Source of the DNA: Pseudomonadota bacterium
GTDB lineage: Bacteria; Pseudomonadota; Gammaproteobacteria; Xanthomonadales; Rhodanobacteraceae
Reading direction: 5' to 3'
DNA length: 35,163 nt
Assembly (NCBI GenBank): GCA_029779475.1
Contig: JAKPAN010000162.1
Span: forward strand, 1 to 35,163
Shown one piece after another: positions 1-7,799 of the stretch (within the stretch, counting starts at the first letter, position 1; every line of letters starts with the position of its first letter). The position numbers were made by a program, and so were the translations under genes. The notes below the pieces were generated by a model. It saw only the letters and a list, made by a program, of their open reading frames with translations, did not search any database and had not been told where the DNA came from.

Positions 1-3000
1 GGTCGGCTCGATGCAGCCGTACGGATAGTCGAGCAGATCGCGCAGCACGCTCGCGAACGGCAGCGGCGGCAGGCTCGACACGGTGAGCCGCGCGACGACC
101 GAGTCGGCGAGCAGCCCGTCGAGCGCACTCGCGCCGAGCGCGACGGGCTCGAGCTTGTCGAGCTGCTGCGGCGTCGAGCGCAATACGCTCGGCCACGCGG
201 CGCGCACAACCATTTCGAAGTGGCGGTCGATCTTGATGTCGCCGCCACTGGCCGACACGTCGATCTTGCCGACGCCGTAGCCGTCGAGCGCGTTGAGCGG
301 GAACGTGAGCGTGGTCTTTGCGCCGTCGGCGAGCTTGACCTTGCGATCGCCCTGTTCGACGGCGAGCGGCTTGGCCGTCGCGACCTTGACCGCGAACTCG
401 CGCTCGCTGCCGGAAAAGTTCTGCAAGTCCAGCGTGAGACTCGACTTGTCGCCGGGTGCGAGCACGCGCGGCGTGGAGATTTCGGCGACGAGCGGCGCGC
501 GCACGATTGTTTCGACGTCGCTGCCGCCGAACTGGTTCTCGCCGAACACCTGCGCAGTGACGCGCACGGTGCCGTTGAAGTCCGGCATCTTCAGCGCGAC
601 TTTCGCTTCGCCTTTCGCGTCGAGCGCGACGACGCCGGAGAACAGGTCGACGGTGAGCACCTTCGCGGTCGGACGGCGCGCCTGCGGCAGCGGGCCGAGC
701 GCCATGTCGCCGCCGTAACGCAGTTTGGCCGTCGCGCCGTCGAAGCTCTCGATGATGCGGCCGTAGAGGTCGTAGGCGTCGATGCCGAGCGCGCGCTGCG
801 CGAAGAACCACGCGTTCGCATCCGGCCGCGCGAAGCGCGTGATGTTGAGGATGCCGACGTCGACCGCGGACACGGTCACGTAGGCCTTCTTGCCGGCGAG
901 CGCAGGCGCCTTGATCGCGACGGGCAGGTCGGTCTCGGGCTTCATTTGTTTCGGCGCGTCGATGGCGACGTCGATCTTGCGATCGCTGCGATCCATCTGC
1001 ACCCAGGCCTCGCCGACGGCGCGCGCGGGCGTGATCTTGTCCGCCGCCGAGCCGCCGCGGAAGACGAGCGCGGTGACGTAGACGTCGTGGCGTTCCCAGT
1101 CCTTGGTCACGGGAATTTCGAACGTCGCGCCGGGCTGCGCGTCGATGTTCTTCGTGTAGAGCAGGTGGTCGGACTCGACGAGCAGCAGGCCGGGGCCGGC
1201 CTGCGGCGGCGTGATCGTCACTTTCAGCGTGTCACCGGCGCGATAGCTCGGCTTGTCGAGTGCGAGCTTGACCTTGTCGGGGCGCGCTTCCTTGCCGCGG
1301 TTGTCGTCGCTCCAGCTCCAGCCCGCGTAGAACGGCACGCGCGTGGTCAGATTGGTGGCCGGGTCGAACACTTCGAGTCGATAGTTGCCCCAGTCGACGG
1401 AGACGTCGAAATGCACGGGCTTGCCGGCTTCGGCGTCGATCTCGCGCTTTTCCGATTCCTCGAAGCGTTGCACGAAGTCGAAGTGCCAGCCGCTCTCCTT
1501 GTCAAACGTCCAGTGGTAGTCGCGGTATTCGCGGATCAGCGCGACGCGCAGGCGGCCGGCGGCGATATCGCCTTTCGCGTTGCTGCGGATCACTTCGAAG
1601 CCGGCTTTGCCGCGCGCGTCGGCGCCGTCCTTGATGTCGAACAGCGGACGCACGCCGACCAGCGTGTCGGACGGCCACACGGTGCGCTTGAGCGTGCGCG
1701 TGACGGTGCGGCCGCCGGATTCGTAGACGCTGCCGGAGACGATCGCGGCGATCGGCGTTGCGGGTTTCTCGGCATCGGCGAGTTCGATGTCGGTGTGCAG
1801 CTTGCCGTGTTCGTCGAGCTTGTCGTCGACGACGTCCTTGGCTTCCTTCGGAATGTCGATGGTCGGGTCGCCGAAGAAGAAATCCTTGTGCGCGTCGACC
1901 GGATGCTGGTCGACGGCGAGCGTGAGTCGTGCAGTGAAGCGGTTGCCCGCGGCGGGGGCGCCGTAGAGGTAGTCGCCTTCGACGTCGAGGCCGAACGCTT
2001 CGCCTGGCGCGATCGTGTCCTGTTTCGTGGCGAGATCGAGCTTGAGGCGTTCGGGCAGGAATTCCTCGATGCGGAAGGTCAGGCCCTGCGCGGCTTCCTT
2101 CGACTTCGGATCGGTGCGGAACTCGACCTGCCAACGGCCGGTCGGCGCGTCGGCGGGAATCACATGCGACCACTCGAAGTAATTGAGGTCTTTCGGGTCG
2201 AGCTGCGCGGTCGCGAAATCGCGGCCGTCGGGCTGCTTGAGCGTGACGAACAGCGGCTGCGGCTTGATCGGGTTGCCGTCGTGGTCGCGCAGCAGCGCCG
2301 ACAGCGCGATCGTCTCGCCGGGGCGGTACAGGTCGCGATCCGACCACGCGAACACGTCGAACCAGGTTTCCTTGCGGCCGGACACGGCGAAGTCGGAGAG
2401 ATCCAGCGCGGGCTGGTTGAACGGCAGCAGCGAGACATCGCGGCCGCTCTTGCCGACGAGCACGTGCGTGCTCTTGAGCGAGTAGTCGAGCTGCGCGTTG
2501 CCGTTCTCGTCGGTCTTGCCGGCGACGACGGATTCGCCCTTCTCGTCGAGCACGGACAGTTCGACGCCGCCGATCGCTGCGCCGGACTTGAGCGAGGCCG
2601 CGTGCACGAACGTCGTCTTGCCGTAGCTGCGCAAGTGCAAGCCGATGTCGCTGACGAAGAAGAAACTCGTCTCCATCTCGTCCTGGAAGGTGCCGGCCGG
2701 TTTCATCACGGCGAAATACAGGCCCGGCTGCGCGAGCTGGGAGACGTTCTGGATCGGGATGTAGTTGAGCGCGCGTTCGTTTTCCTTGCCGGTCAGCGCG
2801 AAGCGGTTGGCGTAGACCGAATCGGCGATCTGAGCGACCGGCGAACCGCTGCGACCCCAGCCGTAGCGCGGATCGAGTTCGTACGAACCGCGCTTGCCGT
2901 TCTTCTGGTAGGCGGCGAAGAAGTTCGCGACTTCGTTGTCGCGCACGCGCAGGAATTCGATGTCGACGTCCTTCACGTTGACCGAGACGACCGGCAAGCC

Positions 3001-3513
3001 GCGCGTATCGCGCGCGGGCAGCACGTTGCCTTGCGAGGCGAACGCGACGTTCGGTTCCATCGGCCCGGTGTAGACGTCCTTGGACACTTCGCTGCCGAGC
3101 GTCTTGCCGTCGGCGGCGGCGAGTTCGCCCTTGATGCGCACCGTGTAGCTGCGATCGGCCTGCACGAACGGGAAGCGCAGGGTTTTCGCATCCTCGTCGA
3201 GCGACCAGCTGCCGTCGATCTTCGCGCCCTTGTCGTCACTCACCGCGACGAGCGCGTCGAATGCCTGCGTACCGACGATGGGCTGGCTGAATTCGAGCGT
3301 GAGCGCGAGCGAGCCGTCGTGCTGCTCGGCGCGCGCGGAGGCGAGCGCGAAGCCTTCGACCTTCTTTTCCGCGGCGGGCGTCGCGGCGACGGGTTTCTTG
3401 GCGCCCTGCACGTCGGGCAATCTGTCGCCGGAGGGTTTGCAGGCGGCGAGGACGAGAGCGAACAGCAGGCAAGGCAGCAGGCGCGGCAGCGCGCTGGGCG
3501 AACGCAATTCCAT
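1..3513 (-). CDS. Alpha-2-macroglobulin family lipoprotein (YfhM type), 3' end outside window
   Basis: The first 1171 codons of a large periplasmic lipoprotein are present; the reading frame has no stop and runs off the left edge. The N-terminus has a lipoprotein signal ending in LVLAAC (Cys25), so the mature protein should be membrane-anchored. Beta-rich macroglobulin-like segments follow, including phrases typical of bacterial A2M proteins such as DRDLYRPGETI and PDFNGTVRVTAQVFG. Known family role: trapping of foreign proteases in the periplasm, often paired with penicillin-binding protein 1C, whose gene could lie beyond the edge. The thioester region reads YPYGC-I-E-P (Cys1167 to Pro1170), where thioester members have CxEQ; the Gln is Pro here. 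The start is set by the lipobox and by GGGGAG about 8 bases upstream. The family call is firm; thioester chemistry is doubtful. Confidence 0.93.
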   Translation of the reverse strand, partial: MELRSPSALPRLLPCLLFALVLAACKPSGDRLPDVQGAKKPVAATPAAEKKVEGFALASARAEQHDGSLALTLEFSQPIVGTQAFDALVAVSDDKGAKIDGSWSLDEDAKTLRFPFVQADRSYTVRIKGELAAADGKTLGSEVSKDVYTGPMEPNVAFASQGNVLPARDTRGLPVVSVNVKDVDIEFLRVRDNEVANFFAAYQKNGKRGSYELDPRYGWGRSGSPVAQIADSVYANRFALTGKENERALNYIPIQNVSQLAQPGLYFAVMKPAGTFQDEMETSFFFVSDIGLHLRSYGKTTFVHAASLKSGAAIGGVELSVLDEKGESVVAGKTDENGNAQLDYSLKSTHVLVGKSGRDVSLLPFNQPALDLSDFAVSGRKETWFDVFAWSDRDLYRPGETIALSALLRDHDGNPIKPQPLFVTLKQPDGRDFATAQLDPKDLNYFEWSHVIPADAPTGRWQVEFRTDPKSKEAAQGLTFRIEEFLPERLKLDLATKQDTIAPGEAFGLDVEGDYLYGAPAAGNRFTARLTLAVDQHPVDAHKDFFFGDPTIDIPKEAKDVVDDKLDEHGKLHTDIELADAEKPATPIAAIVSGSVYESGGRTVTRTLKRTVWPSDTLVGVRPLFDIKDGADARGKAGFEVIRSNAKGDIAAGRLRVALIREYRDYHWTFDKESGWHFDFVQRFEESEKREIDAEAGKPVHFDVSVDWGNYRLEVFDPATNLTTRVPFYAGWSWSDDNRGKEARPDKVKLALDKPSYRAGDTLKVTITPPQAGPGLLLVESDHLLYTKNIDAQPGATFEIPVTKDWERHDVYVTALVFRGGSAADKITPARAVGEAWVQMDRSDRKIDVAIDAPKQMKPETDLPVAIKAPALAGKKAYVTVSAVDVGILNITRFARPDANAWFFAQRALGIDAYDLYGRIIESFDGATAKLRYGGDMALGPLPQARRPTAKVLTVDLFSGVVALDAKGEAKVALKMPDFNGTVRVTAQVFGENQFGGSDVETIVRAPLVAEISTPRVLAPGDKSSLTLDLQNFSGSEREFAVKVATAKPLAVEQGDRKVKLADGAKTTLTFPLNALDGYGVGKIDVSASGGDIKIDRHFEMVVRAAWPSVLRSTPQQLDKLEPVALGASALDGLLADSVVARLTVSSLPPLPFASVLRDLLDYPYGCIEPT

Positions 3514-3577
3514 TGAGGACTCCCCGGTATCGATGGTGGTTTCCGAGCGGTTTCTCGCGCCGCTGCCGGACGATCGC

Positions 3578-3583
3578 AGTATA
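3578..3583 (-). promoter_or_regulatory. Possible -10 element for the alpha-2-macroglobulin gene
   Basis: Read on the minus strand this is TATACT, about 65 bases upstream of the lipoprotein start in a 184-base gap. No convincing -35 lies at the right distance, so this is a weak prediction. Confidence 0.3.
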
Positions 3584-3697
3584 GCGGCGCGTTTGTGGCA
3601 AACCCGGGGCGCCGCGCCGCGCGAAACGTGGCGCGCTTCACGCGCGGATGCGGCGCTCCTTCACGAAACCGATACGAAAAAACGGGCGCGCGGGTGA

Positions 3698-4549
3698 CTA
3701 GGCGGCGGACTTGAGCCAGTCGATGCGCGAGCTGCCGTCGCCGCCGGCGAGCAGGCTCGTCGCAGTCGGCAGCCATGCTTGCAGCGCGGCGTCGAACCGC
3801 CACGGCGGATTGACGATGGCAAGGCCGCAGCCGGCGAGGCGCAGCGGCGAATTGTCGGCGTGCAGCAGCAGTTCGGCGACGAGCACGTCGGCGTTGCCCG
3901 CATGAGCAGCGAGCCAACGATGGAACGGCACGATCGTCTCGCGGCGCTTGATCGGATACCACACGGCGTAGATCGCGTTCGGCCAGCGCGTGAACGCGGT
4001 CGCGAGGGCGTTCTGAATCGTCTCGAACTCGGCGCCCTGCGCTTCGAACGGGGGATCGATGAGGACGAGGCCGCGCTTCTGCGCGGGCGGCAGCAGCGCC
4101 TTGAGCGCGGCGTAGCCGTCGCGTTCGTGCACGGCGCAGCGCGCGTCGCCGCGCAGTGCCACGCGCAGGGCGGCGGCTTCGTCGGGTTGGACTTCGCAGA
4201 GGATCGCGCCGTCGTGCTCGCGGAGCATTTCGCGCGCGAGCAGCGGCGAACCGGGATAGCGCACGAGCGAGCCGTTATCGTCCACGCCGAACGTGCGGAT
4301 GCGCGCGACGTAATCGGCGAGCGCGGTGGGCAGGTCGGTCGCTAGCAGCAGGCGTTCGACACCATCGCGATATTCGCCGGTGCGCTGCGCCTCGTCGCCG
4401 CGCAGGTCGTAGATGCCGCGCGCCGCGTGCGTGTCGACGTAGCAGAACGGCGACGGCTTGGCGCGCAGCGCATCGAGCAGGCCGAGCAGGGCGACGTGCT
4501 TGAACACGTCGGCGAAATTTCCGGCGTGAAAGGCGTGGCGATAGTTCAT
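3698..4549 (-). CDS. rlmJ: 23S rRNA (adenine2030-N6)-methyltransferase RlmJ
   Basis: Codes for 283 aa, close to the 280 aa of E. coli RlmJ. It methylates A2030 of 23S rRNA with SAM as donor. The N-terminus MNYRHAFHAGNFADVFKH is the family hallmark. The catalytic N6-adenine methyltransferase motif DPPF is at residues 165-168 within VLIDPPFEA. The frame is open 65 codons upstream, but the conserved N-terminus fixes the ATG at 4549. The gene is divergent from copL with only 58 bases between the starts, so the two promoters must share or overlap that gap. Housekeeping gene, no anomalies seen. Confidence 0.96.
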   Translation of the reverse strand: MNYRHAFHAGNFADVFKHVALLGLLDALRAKPSPFCYVDTHAARGIYDLRGDEAQRTGEYRDGVERLLLATDLPTALADYVARIRTFGVDDNGSLVRYPGSPLLAREMLREHDGAILCEVQPDEAAALRVALRGDARCAVHERDGYAALKALLPPAQKRGLVLIDPPFEAQGAEFETIQNALATAFTRWPNAIYAVWYPIKRRETIVPFHRWLAAHAGNADVLVAELLLHADNSPLRLAGCGLAIVNPPWRFDAALQAWLPTATSLLAGGDGSSRIDWLKSAA

Positions 4550-4593
4550 GCGTGCGGGCCGCGGAAGCGGCGTGTTCGACGGACGGCGTGGGG

Positions 4594-4599
4594 TATCAT
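4594..4599 (+). promoter_or_regulatory. Putative -10 (TATCAT) of copL; transcript may be leaderless
   Basis: TATCAT ends 8 bases before the GTG start of copL, so a standard start point would fall within about 2 bases of the initiation codon. No Shine-Dalgarno sequence is visible between them. The same hexamer sits in nearly the same place in front of rarA. The -35 is weak, as expected for a regulated promoter. Confidence 0.45.
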
Positions 4600-4607
4600 T
4601 GTCGGCC

Positions 4608-4985
4608 GTGAGCACTCTTTCCGCCAGCCGCCGTTTCGTCCTGCGTTCGCGCATCTGCCGCGCGACGCTGTGGCTGCTTGTGCTGTGCTTCGCGCTCGAT
4701 GGCGCCTGGCTGGCGGCGAAGCCGTTGCCGGTTGTCGCCGCCAAGGCGGCCGTCGCCGCGTGTCATCAGGCGGCACCACAGTCGCATGCGAATGCCGATC
4801 ATGCGAAGCCGGATTGCTGCCGCGGTGGCTGCGATTGCGCCTGTGTCGGCGCGCACGTCCTCGCCGCTGTCGCACGGTTGCCGTTCGCGGTCGCCGTTCC
4901 GATGGTGCGCGACGTGATTCCTGCGTCAGTCGCCACGTTCGCGATGCGCGACGCGGCGCCGCCGTTGCGACCACCGATCGCCTGA
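4608..4985 (+). CDS. copL: CopL-family metal-binding regulatory protein
   Basis: Small protein of 125 aa from the GTG start. It has one hydrophobic segment near the N-terminus (TLWLLVLCFALDGAW) and then a Cys/His cluster (ACHQ, HANADH, DCCRGGCDCAC) suited to binding Cu. In xanthomonads copL lies directly upstream of copA-copB and is needed for copper-inducible expression of them; gene order and size match here. The frame stays open up to 4548, but that start would overlap the divergent rlmJ start. The GTG directly after the TATCAT element is preferred. The exact start is the least certain point. Confidence 0.82.
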   Translation: MSTLSASRRFVLRSRICRATLWLLVLCFALDGAWLAAKPLPVVAAKAAVAACHQAAPQSHANADHAKPDCCRGGCDCACVGAHVLAAVARLPFAVAVPMVRDVIPASVATFAMRDAAPPLRPPIA

Positions 4986-5032
4986 GATTCCGTCGAATTT
5001 CTCCCGCGCCCGGCGTCGCCCGGTGCGTGTTT

Positions 5033-5049
5033 GCGGGTCGATGACCCGC
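5033..5049 (+). promoter_or_regulatory. Perfect hairpin between copL and copA
   Basis: GCGGGTC-GAT-GACCCGC, a 7-bp perfect stem with a 3-base loop. It lies 48 bases after the copL stop and 24 bases before the copA start. No T run follows, so it is not a standard terminator. Its position in the copL-copA leader would suit an attenuation or RNA-processing role, which is inference. Confidence 0.4.
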
Positions 5050-5072
5050 GTCGATTACGGAATTTCTTCATC

Positions 5073-6833
5073 ATGAAACCGGTTTCCTTCACGCCGACGT
5101 CGCTGTCGCGTCGGCGTTTCGTGCTCGGTACTGCGGGCGGCCTCGTCGCCGCCGCGGCAGGTTGGCCGCGCTTTTCGGCTGCGTCGACGCCTGCCGGCGA
5201 CGTCCTGCGCGGCACGCAATTCGATCTGTCGATCGGCGACATGCCGGTCGACTTCACCGGCCGCGCGCGCCGCGCAATCGCCGTCAACGGACTGTTGCCC
5301 GGCCCGACGCTGTGCTGGCGGCAAGGCGACGACGTGACGATTCGCGTGCGCAACACGCTCGCGACGCAGACCTCGATCCACTGGCACGGCATCATCCTGC
5401 CGGCCGACATGGACGGCGTGCCAGGGCTATCGTTCATGGGCATCGCGCCGGGCGAGACGTTCACCTATCGCTTCACCGTGAACCAGGCCGGCACGTACTG
5501 GTACCACAGCCATTCGCGCTTCCAGGAACAGGTCGGCCTGTACGGAGCGATCGTCGTCGAGCCGCGTGGCGGCGAACGTTTTCCGGCCGACCGCGAGCAC
5601 GTGATCCTGCTTTCGGATTGGACGGACACCGATCCCGAGCGCATCTACGCGACGCTCAAGCGCCAGAGCGACTACTACAACTTCGGCAAGCCGACCGTCG
5701 GCGATTTCCTGCGCGACACGAGCGCGCAAGGCATCGGCGCCGCGCTCGCGTCGCGGCAGATGTGGAACGCGATGCGCATGGATCCGAGCGACCTCGCCGA
5801 CGTGTCCGCGTATGCCTACACCTACCTCATGAACGGCGCGCCGCCCGCGAAGAACTGGACGGCGCTGTTTGCGCGCGGCGAGAAGGTGCGTTTGCGCTTC
5901 ATCAACGGCGCGTCGATGACGTTCTTCGACGTGCGCATTCCCGGTTTGACATTGCGCGTCGTCGCGCACGACGGACAGGACATCGAGCCGGTGAGCGTCG
6001 ACGAATTCCGTCTCGGGCCTGCGGAAACCTGCGACGTCATCGTCGAACCCGACGACGAGCGTGCGTATGCGATCTTCGCGCAGTCGATGGATCGCAGCGG
6101 TTTCGCCTGCGGCACCCTCGCGCCGCGCGCGGGCCTGCGCGCCGATGCGCCAGCGCCCGATCCGCGCCCGCTGTTGTCGATGATGGACATGATGGGCGGC
6201 ATGGATCACGGCGCGCATGCGATGGACGGCATGGACATGCCGGGCATGGACCACTCGAAAATGGATCACTCCCGGATGAATCACGCCGCGATGGGCCACG
6301 CGATGCCCGCGCCCGTGCGCGTCACGCATGCGCGAGCCGAGTACGGCCCGCTGGTCGACATGCGCGTCGATACGCCGCGTACGAACCTGGACGATCCCGG
6401 CATCGGCTTGCGCGGCAACGGCCGCCGTGTGCTGACCTATGCCGACCTGCATTCGCTGACCGCGCCGATCTCGGCGGACGTCGATCGCGAGATCGAGCTG
6501 CACCTCACCGGGCACATGTCGCGCTACGTCTGGAGTTTCAGCGGCCTCAAGTTTTCCGATGCGGAACCGCTGCGATTGCGCCACGGCGAGCGGGTGCGCA
6601 TCCGTCTCGTCAACGACACGATGATGACGCATCCGATCCACCTGCATGGCATGTGGAGCGAACTCGAAGACGAAAGCGGCGCGTTCCTTGCGCGCAAGCA
6701 CACCGTCGTCGTACAGCCCGCGCAAAGCGTGAGCTATCGCGTCAGCGCGGACGCGGTCGGGCGCTGGGCCTACCACTGCCATCTGCTCTACCACATGGAA
6801 GCGGGCATGTTCCGCGAAGTGGTGGTGGCATGA
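5073..6833 (+). CDS. copA: Copper resistance multicopper oxidase CopA
   Basis: Periplasmic multicopper oxidase of 586 aa that oxidises Cu(I) and binds extra copper. A twin-arginine signal (SRRRFVLG, residues 12-19) shows folded export by Tat. Copper ligand motifs are all present: HWHG (103-106), HSH (145-147), HPIHLHG (520-526) and HCHxxxHxxxxM (568-579) for the type 1 site. A Met/His-rich stretch at about residues 370-410, full of MDHSKM-like repeats, is typical of CopA and binds Cu(I). The frame is open upstream to 5031, but the ATG at 5073 places the twin-arginine motif correctly. Its end overlaps the copB start by 4 bases (ATGA), so the two are translationally coupled. Confidence 0.97.
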   Translation: MKPVSFTPTSLSRRRFVLGTAGGLVAAAAGWPRFSAASTPAGDVLRGTQFDLSIGDMPVDFTGRARRAIAVNGLLPGPTLCWRQGDDVTIRVRNTLATQTSIHWHGIILPADMDGVPGLSFMGIAPGETFTYRFTVNQAGTYWYHSHSRFQEQVGLYGAIVVEPRGGERFPADREHVILLSDWTDTDPERIYATLKRQSDYYNFGKPTVGDFLRDTSAQGIGAALASRQMWNAMRMDPSDLADVSAYAYTYLMNGAPPAKNWTALFARGEKVRLRFINGASMTFFDVRIPGLTLRVVAHDGQDIEPVSVDEFRLGPAETCDVIVEPDDERAYAIFAQSMDRSGFACGTLAPRAGLRADAPAPDPRPLLSMMDMMGGMDHGAHAMDGMDMPGMDHSKMDHSRMNHAAMGHAMPAPVRVTHARAEYGPLVDMRVDTPRTNLDDPGIGLRGNGRRVLTYADLHSLTAPISADVDREIELHLTGHMSRYVWSFSGLKFSDAEPLRLRHGERVRIRLVNDTMMTHPIHLHGMWSELEDESGAFLARKHTVVVQPAQSVSYRVSADAVGRWAYHCHLLYHMEAGMFREVVVA

Positions 6834-7768
6834 AGAAGCCAGCGAATCTTCGATGCTTCATCGCATTGACGCTCGCGTGGAGCGCAGGCGCGAGCGCGCA
6901 ATCGCATGATGCGCACGCGCATCACGAGGCAGCGACGCCGAAGCCGGCACAGACCGAGCAACAGGTCGATCATGCGGCGATGGATCACGGCAACAGGGAT
7001 CACGCCGACATGCAGCATGCGATGCCGAAGGATGCGGCTTCCCGGCTGCCGTCCGACCACGTTCCGCCGCCCGCGCCGGCGCACGAAATGGGCGCGATGT
7101 CGAATGCGCAGATGGTCGACGTCATGGGCATGGACGATCGCGCGACGTTCGGCATGTTCGCGTTCGATCGTCTCGAACACGCGGCGGGCGATGGCCGCAG
7201 CGCGACGGCCTGGAGCGTGCAGGGCTGGCTCGGCGGCGATGTCGACAAGCTGCGTTTGCGCAGCGAAGGCGCGCGCGAGGACGGCGCGCTCGAGCATGCG
7301 GACGTGGAGTTGTCGTGGAGCCACGCGATCGCACCGTTCTGGGACAGCCAGCTCGGCGTGCGTCGCGATGTCGGGCGCGGTGCGGATCGCACCTGGGCCG
7401 CATTCGGCGTGCAAGGCCTTGCGCCGTACTGGTTCGAGCTGTCGGCGACCGCGTACGTGGGAGAGCAGGGACGCACGGCGTTGCGCGTCGAGGCCGAATA
7501 CGAACTGTTGCTGACCCAGCGCTGGGTATTGCAACCGCGCGTCGAACTCAACGCCTATGGCAAGGACGATCCGGCGTCGCGCATCGGATCGGGCTTGTCC
7601 GACGCGGCGTTCGGATGGCGGTTGCGCTACGAAATACGCCGCGAATTCGCGCCGTATGTCGGCGTCGAATGGTCACGCCGTTTCGGTCGAAGCGCGGACT
7701 TCGCGCGAGCGGACGGCGGCGATGCGGGCGAGTTGCAATGGATCGCCGGCGTGCGTTTGCGTTTCTAG
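6830..7768 (+). CDS. copB: Copper resistance protein CopB (outer membrane)
   Basis: Codes for 312 aa with a Sec signal peptide cut after ASA (about residue 23). A His/Met-rich N-terminal region follows (SHDAHAHHE, MDHGNRDHADM), and then the conserved CopB body beginning near MGMDDRATFGMFAFDRLE. The rest alternates beta-strand-like segments and ends in a Phe (GVRLRF), as in outer-membrane barrels. CopB is thought to bind or sequester copper at the outer membrane alongside CopA. It starts within the copA stop codon, the last gene of copLAB. No copCD or copSR genes are seen here. Confidence 0.95.
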   Translation: MKKPANLRCFIALTLAWSAGASAQSHDAHAHHEAATPKPAQTEQQVDHAAMDHGNRDHADMQHAMPKDAASRLPSDHVPPPAPAHEMGAMSNAQMVDVMGMDDRATFGMFAFDRLEHAAGDGRSATAWSVQGWLGGDVDKLRLRSEGAREDGALEHADVELSWSHAIAPFWDSQLGVRRDVGRGADRTWAAFGVQGLAPYWFELSATAYVGEQGRTALRVEAEYELLLTQRWVLQPRVELNAYGKDDPASRIGSGLSDAAFGWRLRYEIRREFAPYVGVEWSRRFGRSADFARADGGDAGELQWIAGVRLRF

Positions 7769-7787
7769 GGAAGGGCGCGGGTCGGCG

Positions 7788-7793
7788 TATCAT
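7788..7793 (+). promoter_or_regulatory. Putative -10 (TATCAT) of rarA, probable leaderless start
   Basis: TATCAT ends exactly 6 bases before the rarA ATG, which would put the transcription start on or next to the A of the start codon. No Shine-Dalgarno sequence is seen upstream of that ATG. The hexamer also sits before copL. Confidence 0.45.
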
Positions 7794-7799
7794 CCGCGC

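Noticed and set aside
220..3516. Very long plus-strand open frame (about 1100 codons) opposite the alpha-2-macroglobulin gene
   Set aside because: It is rich in Arg, Glu, Val and Asp with no family pattern, as expected from the reverse complement of a GC-rich gene. The minus-strand frame has a lipobox, a ribosome site and clear family motifs.
6180..6303. Met/His/Asp-rich repeats in copA as a possible DNA repeat element
   Set aside because: They are in frame and are the copper-binding Met-rich region known in CopA proteins.
5162..6829. Open frame extending the copB frame back through copA
   Set aside because: CopB has its own signal peptide starting at 6830, and the upstream part is an out-of-phase reading of copA.
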